A stretch of 64,000 nt of DNA from JARRNE01 sp963824085 (GTDB lineage: Bacteria > Pseudomonadota > Gammaproteobacteria > Chromatiales > Chromatiaceae), in NCBI GenBank assembly GCA_963824085.1, contig CAWGNT010000023.1:248001-312000 (forward strand). The letters run 5' to 3'. How positions within the stretch are numbered: position 1 is the stretch's first letter; every line of letters starts with the position of its first letter. Position numbers and translations under genes: made by a program. Below, one piece after another: positions 8,801 to 18,554 of the stretch. The notes under the pieces were generated by a model, which ran no database searches, was not told the DNA's origin, and was given only the letters and a program-made list of their open reading frames with translations.

Positions 8801-9760
8801 TTGAGGCGACGCCTGACCGCTAGAGCGGCGAGTCTTGCTCGTCAGGCGCCAGTCGATGCAGACGGGAGAACCCGCATCGGCCGCCGGCATATCTATATCC
8901 TACCGACCGGGGCGGGAGTCGCCTTCGGGGCCGTGCTGCTTCTCATGCTGCTCGGGTCGATCAACTATCAGAACAACCTTGGACTGTTGTTCACCTTTCT
9001 CATGGCGTCCGTGACCGTCGTCGCGATGTACCACAGCTGGTTCAATCTACTTGGGCTGGAGGTGGCGGTGCGCGGCGGTGTCCCCGTGTTCGCCGGGCAG
9101 GACGCCGACTTCTCCGTCTCGCTGAGCGGCGATCGTGGCCGCTGGCGCGGGAGCCTGGTGGTCCGCATAGGCAGCTCGTCGGCTCACCCGGTGGACATCC
9201 TCGCCGGAGACCGGGTCACCCTACGGATTCGGACCCCAACTACGCAGCGGGGTTATCGACTCGCCGACCAGGTCCAGCTGGAGACCCGCTATCCCACGGG
9301 CCTCTTTCGAGCTTGGTGTTACGCGCGTGCGCGGGCACGCGTCACCGTCTATCCCCGGCCCACGCGCAGCGCCGGGGCCCCTCCCCTGGCCGCCTCGTAT
9401 CGGGCCAATACCCAAGGCGACCTAGGCGTGGGGGCCGACGACTTCGTGGGTCTCCGCGCCTATCGCAGCGGGGAGTCCCTGCGTCATCTCGACTGGAAGG
9501 CATTGGCGCGAGAACGCGGATTGGTGATCAAGCAATTCGGTGGCGACCGCGCCGATGAGGTGTGGCTCGACTGGGAGCGGTTGCCCGCAATCGGTCTGGA
9601 GGAGCGCATCAGCCTGCTTTGCCGCCAGGTGTTGGACGCCGGCGGGAGCGGACTTTCGTACGGGCTGCGTCTTCCCGGCGGCAGGACCGTTCACATGGGA
9701 CACGGCGAGACGCACAAGCACCGCTGTTTGGAAGCCCTGGCGACGTTCGATCATGGCTAA
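8801..9760 (+). CDS. DUF58 domain-containing protein
   Basis: A 319-residue membrane-linked protein. Two hydrophobic helices lie near residues 35-80 (TGAGVAFGAVLLLMLLGS; LGLLFTFLMASVTVVAMY). The DUF58 core is in the C-terminal half with the signature GADDFVGLRAYRSGESLRHL then DWKALARERGLVIKQF. DUF58 proteins are found with MoxR and TgpA-type proteins in many proteobacteria; their biochemical role is not settled. The start is a TTG at 8801, because no ATG or GTG is in frame upstream and the region before it is repeat DNA. The end overlaps the next gene by 8 bases, suggesting translational coupling. Confidence 0.85.
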   Translation: MRRRLTARAASLARQAPVDADGRTRIGRRHIYILPTGAGVAFGAVLLLMLLGSINYQNNLGLLFTFLMASVTVVAMYHSWFNLLGLEVAVRGGVPVFAGQDADFSVSLSGDRGRWRGSLVVRIGSSSAHPVDILAGDRVTLRIRTPTTQRGYRLADQVQLETRYPTGLFRAWCYARARARVTVYPRPTRSAGAPPLAASYRANTQGDLGVGADDFVGLRAYRSGESLRHLDWKALARERGLVIKQFGGDRADEVWLDWERLPAIGLEERISLLCRQVLDAGGSGLSYGLRLPGGRTVHMGHGETHKHRCLEALATFDHG

Positions 9761-11810
9761 GGCCTCGCCAGCCAAGGGTGGCGTGCATTCGAGCCAGACC
9801 ACCGCGGCAACGGCGCTCGTGACGCTCGCCTATTTGCCCCTCGCGGCGCAGATGGCGACCGTGGTGAGCGCCTATATTGGGCTGCTCGTCGTGTGGCGCC
9901 TGGCCTCTCTGCGATGGCCCAACACCCTCGCCCGCCGCTGGTCGATGCTGCCCCTCACAATCGGCGGCGTCGCCACCGTGTTCGGCGCCTACCACACATT
10001 GCTCGGCCCAGAAGGAGGGACGGCCCTCCTCGCCACCATGCTGACCCTGAAGCTTCTGGAAATACACCGCCGGCGGGACGTCCGCGCAGTTACTGTCCTG
10101 CTGGGGTTCCTATTGGTGAGTCAGTTCTTGTTCGACCAGTCGGCATGGCTCGCGCTCTACCTGGGTGCCGTCCTGGTCGCCAACTTCGCGCTGATGATCG
10201 ACCTTACGGCGTCGGAGCAGCGGCGCTCGTCGATCCGTCGTGCCGTTGCCTTGGCGAGCCGCCTGTCGCTCCAGGCGGTCCCGTTGACCCTTGTCCTCTT
10301 CGTTCTCTTTCCCCGCCTCACCGCCCCCTTGTGGGATCTCAGCCTGAGCCGCGACCGCGCACGCACAGGGATGACGAGCACGCTGGAGCCCGGCGCGATC
10401 AGCGAGCTCGTCCTGTCGGGTGAGCTGGCCTTTCGCGCCCGCTTCGACGGGCCGATACCCGCTGCCGATAAGCTGTATTGGCGCGGTCCCACCGCCTGGA
10501 CCACCGATGGCAGGCGCTGGACGGGACTTCCGTCCCTTCCTTCCGCGCCCACCCTACCGCCCCTTGCGGCGTCAGGGAACCGTGTCGCGTACCAGATCAC
10601 ACTCGAGCCGACAAGCCAACGAACCCTGTTTGTCCTGGACATGCCCGTAGAGGTACCCGCGCACACACGGGTGAGCGCTGCCTTCGAGGTACACGCAGCG
10701 CGGGAGATCCGCGAGCCACGACGCTATCAAGCCGTGTCCGCGCTAACGTACAACACGGGGGAGATCCCGCACGAGCAGAGGGCGGCGGGCCTCCGGACCC
10801 CGCCGAATGTCACACCGCGCATGAGGCGACTGGTGGCGGAGTGGAAACGGCAAGCGGCGAGTCCGCAGGAGGTGGTTCGGACGGCGCTGCGCTACTTCAA
10901 TCACGAGCCCTTCTACTACACCCTGAAGCCACCCAAGCTGGGCGCCAACCCCGACGATGAGTTCCTGTTCGAGACCCGGCGGGGGTTTTGCGAGCATTAC
11001 GCCAGCGGCTTCGCCCTGCTGATGCGCATTGCGGGGATTCCCTCACGCATAGTCCTCGGTTATCTCGGGGGAGAGCTCAACCCCCTCGGTGGCTACCTCA
11101 TCGTTCGCCAGTCGGACGCCCATGCGTGGGTCGAGGTGTGGCTGGACGGGAGGGGCTGGGTCCGGGTCGACCCGACGGCGGCCGTCGCCCCGACGCGGGT
11201 GGAGCCCAGCGAGATCCTGGAGGGTCTCGCCGCAGGCGCACCGGCGCGCTTTCAGATCGGCGATCCCGGGCCGGTCGGTCGGTGGGTCCATCGACTGCGG
11301 CTCCTGGCGGATGCGATCGATGCGGGTTGGCGAAGCTGGGTGCTGGAATATTCGAGCGCGCGCCAGCAGCGCCTTTTGGATGCTGTCGGGCTCGGCGTCC
11401 TGCGCGAGTACGGGCTCGCCCTGGCCATGGTTGTGGCGTCGGCTGTGGTCCTGAGCCTAATCGCCGCGGGCATGGGGGGCAGGCCGGTACGGCGCGACCC
11501 GCTCGAAAGAATCTACGCCCGCTTTTGCAGGAGGCTCGCTGCACGCGGTTTGGCGAAGCGTCCGAGCGAAGGTCCGATGATGTTCGGTGAACGGGCCGCA
11601 AGCACCTTGCCCGACCTGCGCAATCCGATCGCATCCTTCATGTCTCTCTACCTGCCACTTCGCTACGGAAGAGAAGCGCACGACGCGAGTGACCTGCGCG
11701 AGCTTAGACAGCACCTTGCGCGCGTCACCGAAGCGATGCGAGGCGCCGGTCGGACGCGACCGACCGTCGAAAAGGCCCCGCAGGCGTTGCGACCGGAGCA
11801 CAGCCAATGA
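9753..11810 (+). CDS. tgpA: TgpA-like transglutaminase (DUF3488 and transglutaminase-like domain)
   Basis: A 685-residue inner-membrane protein. The N-terminal third has about six membrane helices (DUF3488), then a periplasmic transglutaminase core with the catalytic triad visible as Cys in RRGFCEHYASGFALLMR, His in QSDAHAWVEVWLDGRGW and Asp in VRVDPTAAVAP. A further membrane helix (LALAMVVASAVVLSLIAAG) precedes a cytoplasmic DUF4129-like tail. TgpA of Pseudomonas aeruginosa is an essential protein with this layout. The ATG at 9753 overlaps the DUF58 stop. A longer frame from 9540 is a shadow of the DUF58 gene. Confidence 0.92.
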   Translation: MAKASPAKGGVHSSQTTAATALVTLAYLPLAAQMATVVSAYIGLLVVWRLASLRWPNTLARRWSMLPLTIGGVATVFGAYHTLLGPEGGTALLATMLTLKLLEIHRRRDVRAVTVLLGFLLVSQFLFDQSAWLALYLGAVLVANFALMIDLTASEQRRSSIRRAVALASRLSLQAVPLTLVLFVLFPRLTAPLWDLSLSRDRARTGMTSTLEPGAISELVLSGELAFRARFDGPIPAADKLYWRGPTAWTTDGRRWTGLPSLPSAPTLPPLAASGNRVAYQITLEPTSQRTLFVLDMPVEVPAHTRVSAAFEVHAAREIREPRRYQAVSALTYNTGEIPHEQRAAGLRTPPNVTPRMRRLVAEWKRQAASPQEVVRTALRYFNHEPFYYTLKPPKLGANPDDEFLFETRRGFCEHYASGFALLMRIAGIPSRIVLGYLGGELNPLGGYLIVRQSDAHAWVEVWLDGRGWVRVDPTAAVAPTRVEPSEILEGLAAGAPARFQIGDPGPVGRWVHRLRLLADAIDAGWRSWVLEYSSARQQRLLDAVGLGVLREYGLALAMVVASAVVLSLIAAGMGGRPVRRDPLERIYARFCRRLAARGLAKRPSEGPMMFGERAASTLPDLRNPIASFMSLYLPLRYGREAHDASDLRELRQHLARVTEAMRGAGRTRPTVEKAPQALRPEHSQ

Positions 11811-11826
11811 CCTTGGTCGGCGGGAG

Positions 11827-11844
11827 CAGCGGGGACCACCGCTG
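11827..11844. terminator. Short hairpin between convergent genes
   Basis: CAGCGG and CCGCTG are separated by six bases in the 57-base gap between the ends of tgpA and the acylase gene. There is no clear T tract on either side, so intrinsic terminator function is only possible. Confidence 0.3.
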
Positions 11845-11867
11845 GGTTCGATCCGAATGACTCCGCG

Positions 11868-14345
11868 CTAACGGCCAGCCGCGGGCACTACTTCGGATGC
11901 GTCGGCGGTTGGAACCGAAGAGACCACAGGTCGCATCAGCACGATTCCGATCCCGCTCCCCGGCTGCGGTCCATTCCAAGGCCACGGGTGTGTACGGCCG
12001 GCAAGCCAGTCCTGGAGCTGATCGGTACGGAAGCGGGAGAACCGATGGCCGGACTGGCCGAGCGGCAGGGTACCGCGGGTCTCTCGCCACGCAGCCGGCG
12101 TATAGACCACGCGGCAGGAAGGTACGACCAGCACCTCTTCAGGATTGAGCGGTGACGCCTTCATGGCGTTGATCGTATGCGTGTCCCCGCCGACCGGGAT
12201 GGGACCGACGCTGAAGAAGCGGCCCAGGGTCGGGACGCGGTCGAAGGCGTGACGAAACACCAGGTGCCGCAGGCGGTCCAGGCGCTGCTCGCCGAGTCCG
12301 GGGATGCGTTTGTCGAGCTCGGCACGGGCGTTGTGCAGCGCACGCGCCCACACGTCGGCTGGCCCTTCACGCTCGGGGGTCCGGACGTCGTCCCAAAAGC
12401 TCGAGCGTCCGGAGTACATGGCCTCGTCCAAGGCGCTGTAGCGAACCATGTCCAGTGACATGAGGGCGGGCAGGTCATCGCCGAGCTCGTCCCCGAACAG
12501 GGCCGCGTAGAGGGCCGGCTTGAGCAGAACGAAGAAGGCCGCGGCTCGGCTATCGGCCTCGCAGCGTCCGTCCCAGCTCATAAGAAGCTCGTCGGCGATT
12601 CGCCGCGCATCCGGGTCCAGAGTCCGCAGCTTGGGCGCCACCCGCCTCAGTGCGTCGCGAAACCGGAGGGCCTCGATACTGACGCGGTCGAGCTGCATCT
12701 CGCCAAGGTCATTAGGCGACAGCGGGTTGTGCGCCGAGATGAGCTGCTCGATACGCTGGGCCCGATAGGGGGCCATCCAGGAGCGGCTCACCGCGACGGG
12801 GTAGTCCAGAGGGATGGTGCGGTTGTTAGCGGTTATGAGGGCGTAGCCCGGGGGGTTGGTGAGGCCCGGGTTCTGCTCGGGCGGCACATAGCCAGTCCAC
12901 TGCCATCCTGCCTCCCAGCCGGGAGAGGGAAAGGTCCCTAAGCCGCGACCGCGCCGCGGGAGAAGGCCACTCACTTGCCAGGCAATGCCGCCGTCGCGGT
13001 GGGCGAGCATCAGGTTCTGGGAGGCATGCCGGAAATCAGCCGCCGCATCCTTCGCCTGATCGAGAGTCACCGCCGTATTGAGTCGGTAGAGTCCAACCGA
13101 AGCGCGCTCGGGTACTTCCAGGTTCGTGCGCAGGGCAAGCAGGTAAGGAGTATTGACCTCCGGCAAGTCTATGGGAGTGCCCGTCGCAGCTCCAAGCACG
13201 TCGTTGATGACGACGCCGTTGCTCGTGGTGCGAATGGTGAGCTCCACCGGTGCCGATCGACCTTTGACCCGAATCGACTCAACGCGGGCGGCAATCGCCT
13301 CCGGCTTGCCGCCGGAACGCTCCACATGTCCGCCGTCGCTTGTGGTCCGTTCCACGAAGATGTCTTGGGTATCCGCCATAGAGGTCGTGAAGCCCCAAGC
13401 CAGGTCTTCGTTGTGTCCTACAACCACTAACGGAATTCCGGGCAGGGTCACGCCAGCCGCGTGAAGACCCGGCGCCCGCAGCTCCAGCTCGTACCAAATC
13501 CCGGGCGCTGTCGGCGCGAGGTGAGGGTCATTGGCGAGAAACGCCTCACCTCGCGCAGTGCGCTCACCGTTCACCGCCCAGGCGTTGCTCGCCGCCCCGG
13601 GAACGGGTAGGCCCCAGCGAGCCGGCATCGCGAGCAGGGTGTCGAAGGTCTTCGACCAATCTGCCGCATAGGCTGGGAGGTCCCGGGCATAGTCCGGGGC
13701 GGGTATGCCCTCGTCCGTAGGAAAGAGCTCCAGCACTCGATTGGGACCCAGGCGTGCGGCGAGGCTCAGATAAGCGAGCTCGTCCCGGGCGTTGAACGAA
13801 AGCATCCAGGCCATGTACTCGCCGATCGCCAGGCTGTCGCCAGCACTCCAGGGTTGCGGTCGGAACCCGGCAACGAGGTACTCCAGAGGTGGACGCCACT
13901 TGGCCTTCGCCAGGTAGGCGTTGACGCCGGCGGCATAGGCATCCAGGTAGCGGCGGTAAGGCTCTTCCAAAGCGTGCAGGCTGGCCTGCGCCGCACGGGC
14001 GAGCCCGATCGTCCGAAACAAGCGGTCCGCCTCGAGGGCGGTCCCGCCCATCACCTCCGCCAACCTCCCGCTCGCCAACCGGCGCATGAGGTCCATCTGC
14101 CACATGCGCTCCGAGGCCAGGATGTAGCCCTGGGCAAAAAGCAGGTCCTCGATGCTCTCGGCCTCGATGCTGGGCACCGCGTGAGTGCCGAAGCGCACGA
14201 GCACGGGGGCACGAATGCCGGAGAGAATGAGGTCGCGCGAGTAGCTGGGCTCCGCCAGCTTTGACAATCCGAACAATCCGACGCCGCCCACAAACACACC
14301 GCCGACCAGCACGGCGAGGGCATAGAACAGAATGCGGCCAACCAT
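11868..14345 (-). CDS. Penicillin acylase family (Ntn-hydrolase) protein
   Basis: An 825-residue protein of the peptidase S45 family, made as a precursor that cuts itself into alpha and beta chains. The N-terminus from the ATG at 14345 is a signal anchor (MVGRILFYALAVLVGGVFVG). The alpha chain has LLFAQGYILASERMWQMDL. The predicted nucleophile is the Ser in GAASNAWAVNG, the new N-terminus of the beta chain. The oxyanion-side segments FLANDPHLAPTAPGIWYELE and AWGFTTSMADTQDIFVE follow. Family members hydrolyse penicillins, acyl-homoserine lactones or other amides, so substrate is open. A GGAG precedes this ATG at good distance; the longer frame to 14408 is less likely. Confidence 0.9.
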   Translation of the reverse strand: MVGRILFYALAVLVGGVFVGGVGLFGLSKLAEPSYSRDLILSGIRAPVLVRFGTHAVPSIEAESIEDLLFAQGYILASERMWQMDLMRRLASGRLAEVMGGTALEADRLFRTIGLARAAQASLHALEEPYRRYLDAYAAGVNAYLAKAKWRPPLEYLVAGFRPQPWSAGDSLAIGEYMAWMLSFNARDELAYLSLAARLGPNRVLELFPTDEGIPAPDYARDLPAYAADWSKTFDTLLAMPARWGLPVPGAASNAWAVNGERTARGEAFLANDPHLAPTAPGIWYELELRAPGLHAAGVTLPGIPLVVVGHNEDLAWGFTTSMADTQDIFVERTTSDGGHVERSGGKPEAIAARVESIRVKGRSAPVELTIRTTSNGVVINDVLGAATGTPIDLPEVNTPYLLALRTNLEVPERASVGLYRLNTAVTLDQAKDAAADFRHASQNLMLAHRDGGIAWQVSGLLPRRGRGLGTFPSPGWEAGWQWTGYVPPEQNPGLTNPPGYALITANNRTIPLDYPVAVSRSWMAPYRAQRIEQLISAHNPLSPNDLGEMQLDRVSIEALRFRDALRRVAPKLRTLDPDARRIADELLMSWDGRCEADSRAAAFFVLLKPALYAALFGDELGDDLPALMSLDMVRYSALDEAMYSGRSSFWDDVRTPEREGPADVWARALHNARAELDKRIPGLGEQRLDRLRHLVFRHAFDRVPTLGRFFSVGPIPVGGDTHTINAMKASPLNPEEVLVVPSCRVVYTPAAWRETRGTLPLGQSGHRFSRFRTDQLQDWLAGRTHPWPWNGPQPGSGIGIVLMRPVVSSVPTADASEVVPAAGR

Positions 14346-14439
14346 CAGGGGCTCCGGGGAGGACGACCAACGGTGCCCAGAGAACCACGATCCAGGTGCC
14401 CTGTCCACCGCGCATCCTGCGGGAGCCCGGCTCCCGGCG

Positions 14440-14625
14440 CTTTACCGTCCGCATTTGGGTTTTTCGTTTTTTGGCACGGGTTGCGCCCGCCGGGGGACGC
14501 CGTGAATTCGTCCTGAAGGCTTGACGTCAGCCTCCCTGATGCCGACACCCCCGGCGGGCGCAACCCCGCCCCTCGGTTTAGAGGCGGAAAAGCCATGTGC
14601 GTTGTGTATAACCCGAGCACGCCGC
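14440..14625 (-). repeat. Palindromic dispersed repeat, family P, copy 2 (inverted)
   Basis: Outer arms are GGGTTGCGCCCGCCGGGGG (about 14479-14497) and CCCCCGGCGGGCGCAACCCC (about 14549-14568), with an inner stem around the GTCAGCCTCCCTGATGCCGAC region. The A-rich tail appears here as gggtttttcgttttttgg on the left, so this copy is inverted relative to copies 1 and 3. A shared end motif GTTATAC appears in inverse at about 14608-14614. It lies in the divergent gap between the acylase gene and the ygiQ-like gene. Confidence 0.75.
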
Positions 14626-14664
14626 CCGGATTACAATGTGAGCCCGACAGCGAACTTGTGTGTC

Positions 14665-16734
14665 ATGCAAACCCCCGCCGACCTTTTCTCCTTCCGCCGC
14701 TACTGGGCACATCGCTTCGGCACAGCCGCCGAGCTTCCCATGTCTCAAGCGGAGATGGACGCCCTCGGTTGGGACAGCTGCGACATCATCATCATCACCG
14801 GCGACGCCTACGTGGATCATCCGTCTTTCGGCATGGCCATCGTCGGCCGGCTGTTGGAGGCCCAAGGCTTCCGCGTCGGGATCATCGCCCAACCGGGATG
14901 GCACAGCGCGGAAGACTTCCGGCGACTCGGACGCCCCAACCTCTTCTTCGGGATAACCGCGGGGAACATGGACTCCATGGTGAACCGCTACACCTCCGAC
15001 CGTCGCATCCGGAGCGAGGACGCCTACACCCCCAACGGTCAAGCAGGCAAGCGGCCGGACCGGTCGGCAACCGTCTACGCACAGCGAGCGAGGCAGGCGT
15101 TCAAGCATGTCCCGATCATCATCGGCGGCATCGAGGCAAGCCTGCGTCGTATCGCACACTACGACTACTGGTCCGACAAGGTACGCCGCTCCGTCCTGGT
15201 GGACACCAAGGCCGATATGATCATCTACGGCAATGCGGAGCGCGCCCTGGTCGAAGTCGCCCATCGGCTCGCTAAAGGTGAGGCAATCGAGCAGATCCGC
15301 AGCGTGCGCGGGACAGGCTTCATGACGCGCGGCCGTGCGGGGGGTTGGAGCGAGATCGACGCGACCAGCATTGGTGGGCCGGGGCGGACAGAGCGGCACC
15401 CGGACCGCAGCCGCACAGTGGTGCGTCTGCCGTCCTTCGAGCAAGTCAGAGATGACCCCGTCCTCTATGCCCACGCCTCCCGGGTCTTCCATCTGGAGAC
15501 CAATGCAGGCAACGCCCGCGCCCTCGTACAACGCCACGGCGACCGGGACGTTTGGCTCAACCCGCCGCCCATCCCGCTGACAACGAGCGAGATCGACCGG
15601 GTCTACGAGCTGCCTTACAGTCGCAAACCTCATTCGGCGTACGGCGACGCGAGCATTCCCGCCTGGGAGATAATCCGCTTTTCCGTGACAATCATGCGCG
15701 GCTGCTTTGGGGGCTGCACCTTCTGCTCCATCACCGAGCACGAAGGCCGAGTGATCCAAAGCCGCTCGGAGACATCCATCCTGCGTGAGGTCGAGGAGAT
15801 CCGTGACCACGCGCCGGGCTTCACCGGCACCATCTCGGACCTGGGCGGACCCACAGCCAACATGTGGCGACTTGCGTGCAAGGACAAGCGGATCGAGTCC
15901 GCCTGCCGCAGGCTGTCCTGCGTCTTCCCCGACATCTGCGCCAATCTCGACACAGACCAGGAGCCCCTGATCCAGCTCTACCGCAAGGCTCGCAACCTCC
16001 CGGGGATCAAGCGGGTCCTGATAGCCTCCGGACTCCGCTATGACCTCGCCGTCCGCTCGCCGGAGTACATACGGGAGCTGGTGACCCACCATGTGGGGGG
16101 CTACCTCAAGATCGCCCCGGAGCACACAGAGCCCGGCCCGCTCTCCAAGATGATGAAGCCTGGCGTCGGAGCCTACGATCGGTTCAAGGCGCTGTTCGAC
16201 AAGTACTCCCGGGACGCGGGCAAGAAGCAGTATTTGATTCCCTACTTCATCGCTGCCCATCCCGGAACGGATGACGAGGACATGCTGAATCTCGCCCTGT
16301 GGCTCAAGCGCCACGGCTTCCGGCCGGACCAGGTACAGGCATTCCTGCCGACACCCATGGCGATTGCCTCGGCCATGTATCACACGGGGAAGAACCCGCT
16401 CAAGAAGGTGGCGCCAGATTCCGAGGCGGTCTCTGTGGTGCGAAACATGAAGCAACGGCGATTGCACAAGGCATTCCTGCGCTACCACGACCCGGAGAAC
16501 TGGCCCGTGTTGCGGGACGCCTTGAAACGCATGGGCCGCAGCGACCTGATCGGGAACGGGAAGCGCCATCTCGTGCCCGCGTTTCAGCCACCCGGCAGGC
16601 GCAGCGCCCCCGAAGGACGACGGGCACCAAAGAACGCGGACCTCAAGCCCCCGTCACGAACAAACCGCCGCTCCGCCTTGGGCATTCGCCCAGGTGGCCG
16701 GAGACGCCTCGCCAAGAAAGGTCCGGCTCAGTGA
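14665..16734 (+). CDS. ygiQ: YgiQ family radical SAM protein
   Basis: A 689-residue radical SAM protein. The N-terminal UPF0313 region starts MQTPADLFSFRRYWAHRFGT and includes WDSCDIIIITGDAYVDHPSF. The cluster-binding cysteines are Cys347, Cys351 and Cys354 in MRGCFGGCTFCSITEHEGR, followed by ISDLGGPTANMW and KIAPEHTEPGPLSKMMKPG. The C-terminal tail is basic and low-complexity, as in other YgiQ proteins. The reaction is not known to me. The ATG at 14665 gives the conserved start; a frame opening at 14521 runs through repeat DNA. It ends 7 bases inside the convergent neighbour. Confidence 0.93.
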   Translation: MQTPADLFSFRRYWAHRFGTAAELPMSQAEMDALGWDSCDIIIITGDAYVDHPSFGMAIVGRLLEAQGFRVGIIAQPGWHSAEDFRRLGRPNLFFGITAGNMDSMVNRYTSDRRIRSEDAYTPNGQAGKRPDRSATVYAQRARQAFKHVPIIIGGIEASLRRIAHYDYWSDKVRRSVLVDTKADMIIYGNAERALVEVAHRLAKGEAIEQIRSVRGTGFMTRGRAGGWSEIDATSIGGPGRTERHPDRSRTVVRLPSFEQVRDDPVLYAHASRVFHLETNAGNARALVQRHGDRDVWLNPPPIPLTTSEIDRVYELPYSRKPHSAYGDASIPAWEIIRFSVTIMRGCFGGCTFCSITEHEGRVIQSRSETSILREVEEIRDHAPGFTGTISDLGGPTANMWRLACKDKRIESACRRLSCVFPDICANLDTDQEPLIQLYRKARNLPGIKRVLIASGLRYDLAVRSPEYIRELVTHHVGGYLKIAPEHTEPGPLSKMMKPGVGAYDRFKALFDKYSRDAGKKQYLIPYFIAAHPGTDDEDMLNLALWLKRHGFRPDQVQAFLPTPMAIASAMYHTGKNPLKKVAPDSEAVSVVRNMKQRRLHKAFLRYHDPENWPVLRDALKRMGRSDLIGNGKRHLVPAFQPPGRRSAPEGRRAPKNADLKPPSRTNRRSALGIRPGGRRRLAKKGPAQ

Positions 16735-17888
16735 TAGATGTCCTGGTAAGCGGCATAGATGGAGGCCACAAACGCAGGGGTCACGACGAGCAGGCCGAGC
16801 CCAAAGGGAATCGCGGCCAAGACCAACAGCACCAGGCCGATGAGCCCGTAGAGCAGAAAGGGAACGACGTTCTTCAGGCACCCGATGAAGCTCAACCGCA
16901 TCGCGGTCATCGCAGGCAAGCCATCGAGCACCACCAGGGCCGGCGCGAAGAAATAGGCCATCATCAGAGGGATCAAGAACAGAGACCCCACCAATAAGCC
17001 GATGAGCATCGCCGGGCCCATCAATTCAACCATCACCGCCGGGTTGGCGGCCTGCGTAGCCGTCGAACCGAGGGTCGACATCAGCGGACCCGCAGCGACG
17101 ACCATCCAGGCGCCGATCAGGACGGCGATCGCCAGGGTGCCGACGAGATAGAGGACGGCGACCAGCACCAGCTGTCCGGGATTGTTGGAAAAACCGGCGA
17201 AGAGATGATCGACGCGAAACGGCCTATCCTCGTCCTGCTCGCGCACGCCGAGCATCAGGCCGCCCGTAAACAGGGGCGCCAGCACGCTGACGACAAGCCC
17301 GCCGACCACCGGCACCAGGCTGACGAGTATCGAGATCCCGGCGAAGACAAGGATGGTGAGGATCCAGGCCCAGGGATTGGCCGCGAAGTATCGGAAGCCG
17401 CGCGCGATCCAATCCCAACCGTGACGCGCCGGTACACGACCAGGACCACGCATCCCGGTCGGCGGCGGATCGGGTTCTACTGAGCCGCCACCTGACGGCG
17501 ACCGGGGCGGCGGGGGCGCGCCAGGTACAGGGGGAGGAGGCGCGTGGCCATGCAATCCGCTCGGGTCGTCCGAGCCCGACGCCATGATCACCGGCGGCAC
17601 CGATCTGGCCCTGTGTGCCGCCGGCTCCTCGCTCGACTCCAGGGTCCAGACCGGCTTGGGCCGCGTCATCGGCTCGATGTGCGCGATCAGCCCCGCGTCC
17701 TCGAGCGCGGCGCGGTAGCGCTCGGCCGTCGCGCGGTCGACGTCTTTCTTGAGGACGTGCCGCTGGCCGCCGAGGATCAGCGTGCGCGCCGCGTCCCGCG
17801 AAAGCTTGAATGCTGCGGCAAGGCGATCAATGGCCTCCTCCGCACGCATGTCCTCTTTCAGCTCTCCCGAATAGATCACCTTGAACAT
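16728..17888 (-). CDS. BPSS1780-family membrane protein
   Basis: A 386-residue protein. Residues 1-75 form a small soluble domain (MFKVIYSGELKEDMRAEEAI onward). A proline- and glycine-rich low-complexity linker (about 100-145) follows, and then a C-terminal block of about six membrane helices (WAWILTILVFAGISILVSL; GLVVSVLAPLFTGGLMLG; MMAYFFAPALVVLDGLPAM). This resembles the BPSS1780 family of uncharacterised inner-membrane proteins. The ATG at 17888 is preferred over a TTG two codons upstream. It is followed upstream by the L,D-transpeptidase gene on the same strand. Function unknown. Confidence 0.8.
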   Translation of the reverse strand: MFKVIYSGELKEDMRAEEAIDRLAAAFKLSRDAARTLILGGQRHVLKKDVDRATAERYRAALEDAGLIAHIEPMTRPKPVWTLESSEEPAAHRARSVPPVIMASGSDDPSGLHGHAPPPPVPGAPPPPRSPSGGGSVEPDPPPTGMRGPGRVPARHGWDWIARGFRYFAANPWAWILTILVFAGISILVSLVPVVGGLVVSVLAPLFTGGLMLGVREQDEDRPFRVDHLFAGFSNNPGQLVLVAVLYLVGTLAIAVLIGAWMVVAAGPLMSTLGSTATQAANPAVMVELMGPAMLIGLLVGSLFLIPLMMAYFFAPALVVLDGLPAMTAMRLSFIGCLKNVVPFLLYGLIGLVLLVLAAIPFGLGLLVVTPAFVASIYAAYQDIYH

Positions 17889-17919
17889 GGTCAATGGCCA
17901 AAAAACCTGTCACGCGGAG

Positions 17920-18447
17920 TCAGTCCGTCACAACCACCGGATCTCCGACCTTCATTCTGTCGAACAGGAATTTTGCATCCTCGTAACGCAAGCGCACGCA
18001 CCCGTGCGAGTCCGCATACCAAGGCACCCAGCCCTCATGGATGAAATAGTTGCCGTGGAACTGCATCGCGTACGGCATCGGGGTCGAGAAGTCAAAGGCG
18101 TTGGTATATTTCGAAGACACCTTGTCTTTGTTCTTGCTGAGGACAGCGAAGCGCCCTTTGGGGGTTGGGTGCGCCGGCGTGCCGGACGACACCGCTCCCG
18201 TCCTCACCACCATCCCGTCCTCAATGTACTGAAAAGCTTGTATATCCAGCCAAACGACTAGCTTGCGTGAGCGAGCCTTCGGTATCGCCGACTGGTCGGC
18301 CCGTTCAATCGGCCGTTGCACCGGAGGTGCAGGCCGGGGAGGCTCCGAAGAACAGGCACCAACCAGCACCACCAGGGCGACGGAGATCAGGGCAAGCGCC
18401 GTTCTCAAGGTTCGCGAACGGTAAAGGGTATGGCGATACCACTGCAT
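17920..18447 (-). CDS. L,D-transpeptidase (YkuD) lipoprotein
   Basis: A 175-residue envelope enzyme that forms or rearranges peptidoglycan cross-links. From the ATG at 18447 there is an N-terminal hydrophobic segment ending in the lipobox VGAC, with Cys32 the likely lipidated residue. The YkuD domain follows (KLVVWLDIQAFQYIEDG to the end), with the catalytic motif HEGWVPWYADSHGCVRLRYE carrying His and the Cys nucleophile in SHGCVRL. It ends near GDPVVVTD. The frame stays open upstream to 18621, but that stretch carries the RQGAKNAK dispersed repeat, so the shorter start is preferred. Confidence 0.9.
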   Translation of the reverse strand: MQWYRHTLYRSRTLRTALALISVALVVLVGACSSEPPRPAPPVQRPIERADQSAIPKARSRKLVVWLDIQAFQYIEDGMVVRTGAVSSGTPAHPTPKGRFAVLSKNKDKVSSKYTNAFDFSTPMPYAMQFHGNYFIHEGWVPWYADSHGCVRLRYEDAKFLFDRMKVGDPVVVTD

Positions 18448-18554
18448 GCGCAGCGAGGCAAGCAGCGGAAGCTCAAACCGCCCCGAGCTCCCCCGACCGA
18501 CACGCAACGACGAAAACGATCCCGGGAAAAAGTCGGCACTCAGGCTCAACCGCC

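Noticed and set aside
14578..16569. A 663-codon open frame on the minus strand opposite the ygiQ-like gene
   Set aside because: The plus strand has a complete radical SAM protein with all motifs. The antisense frame has no recognisable motif and is a by-product of GC-rich codon use.
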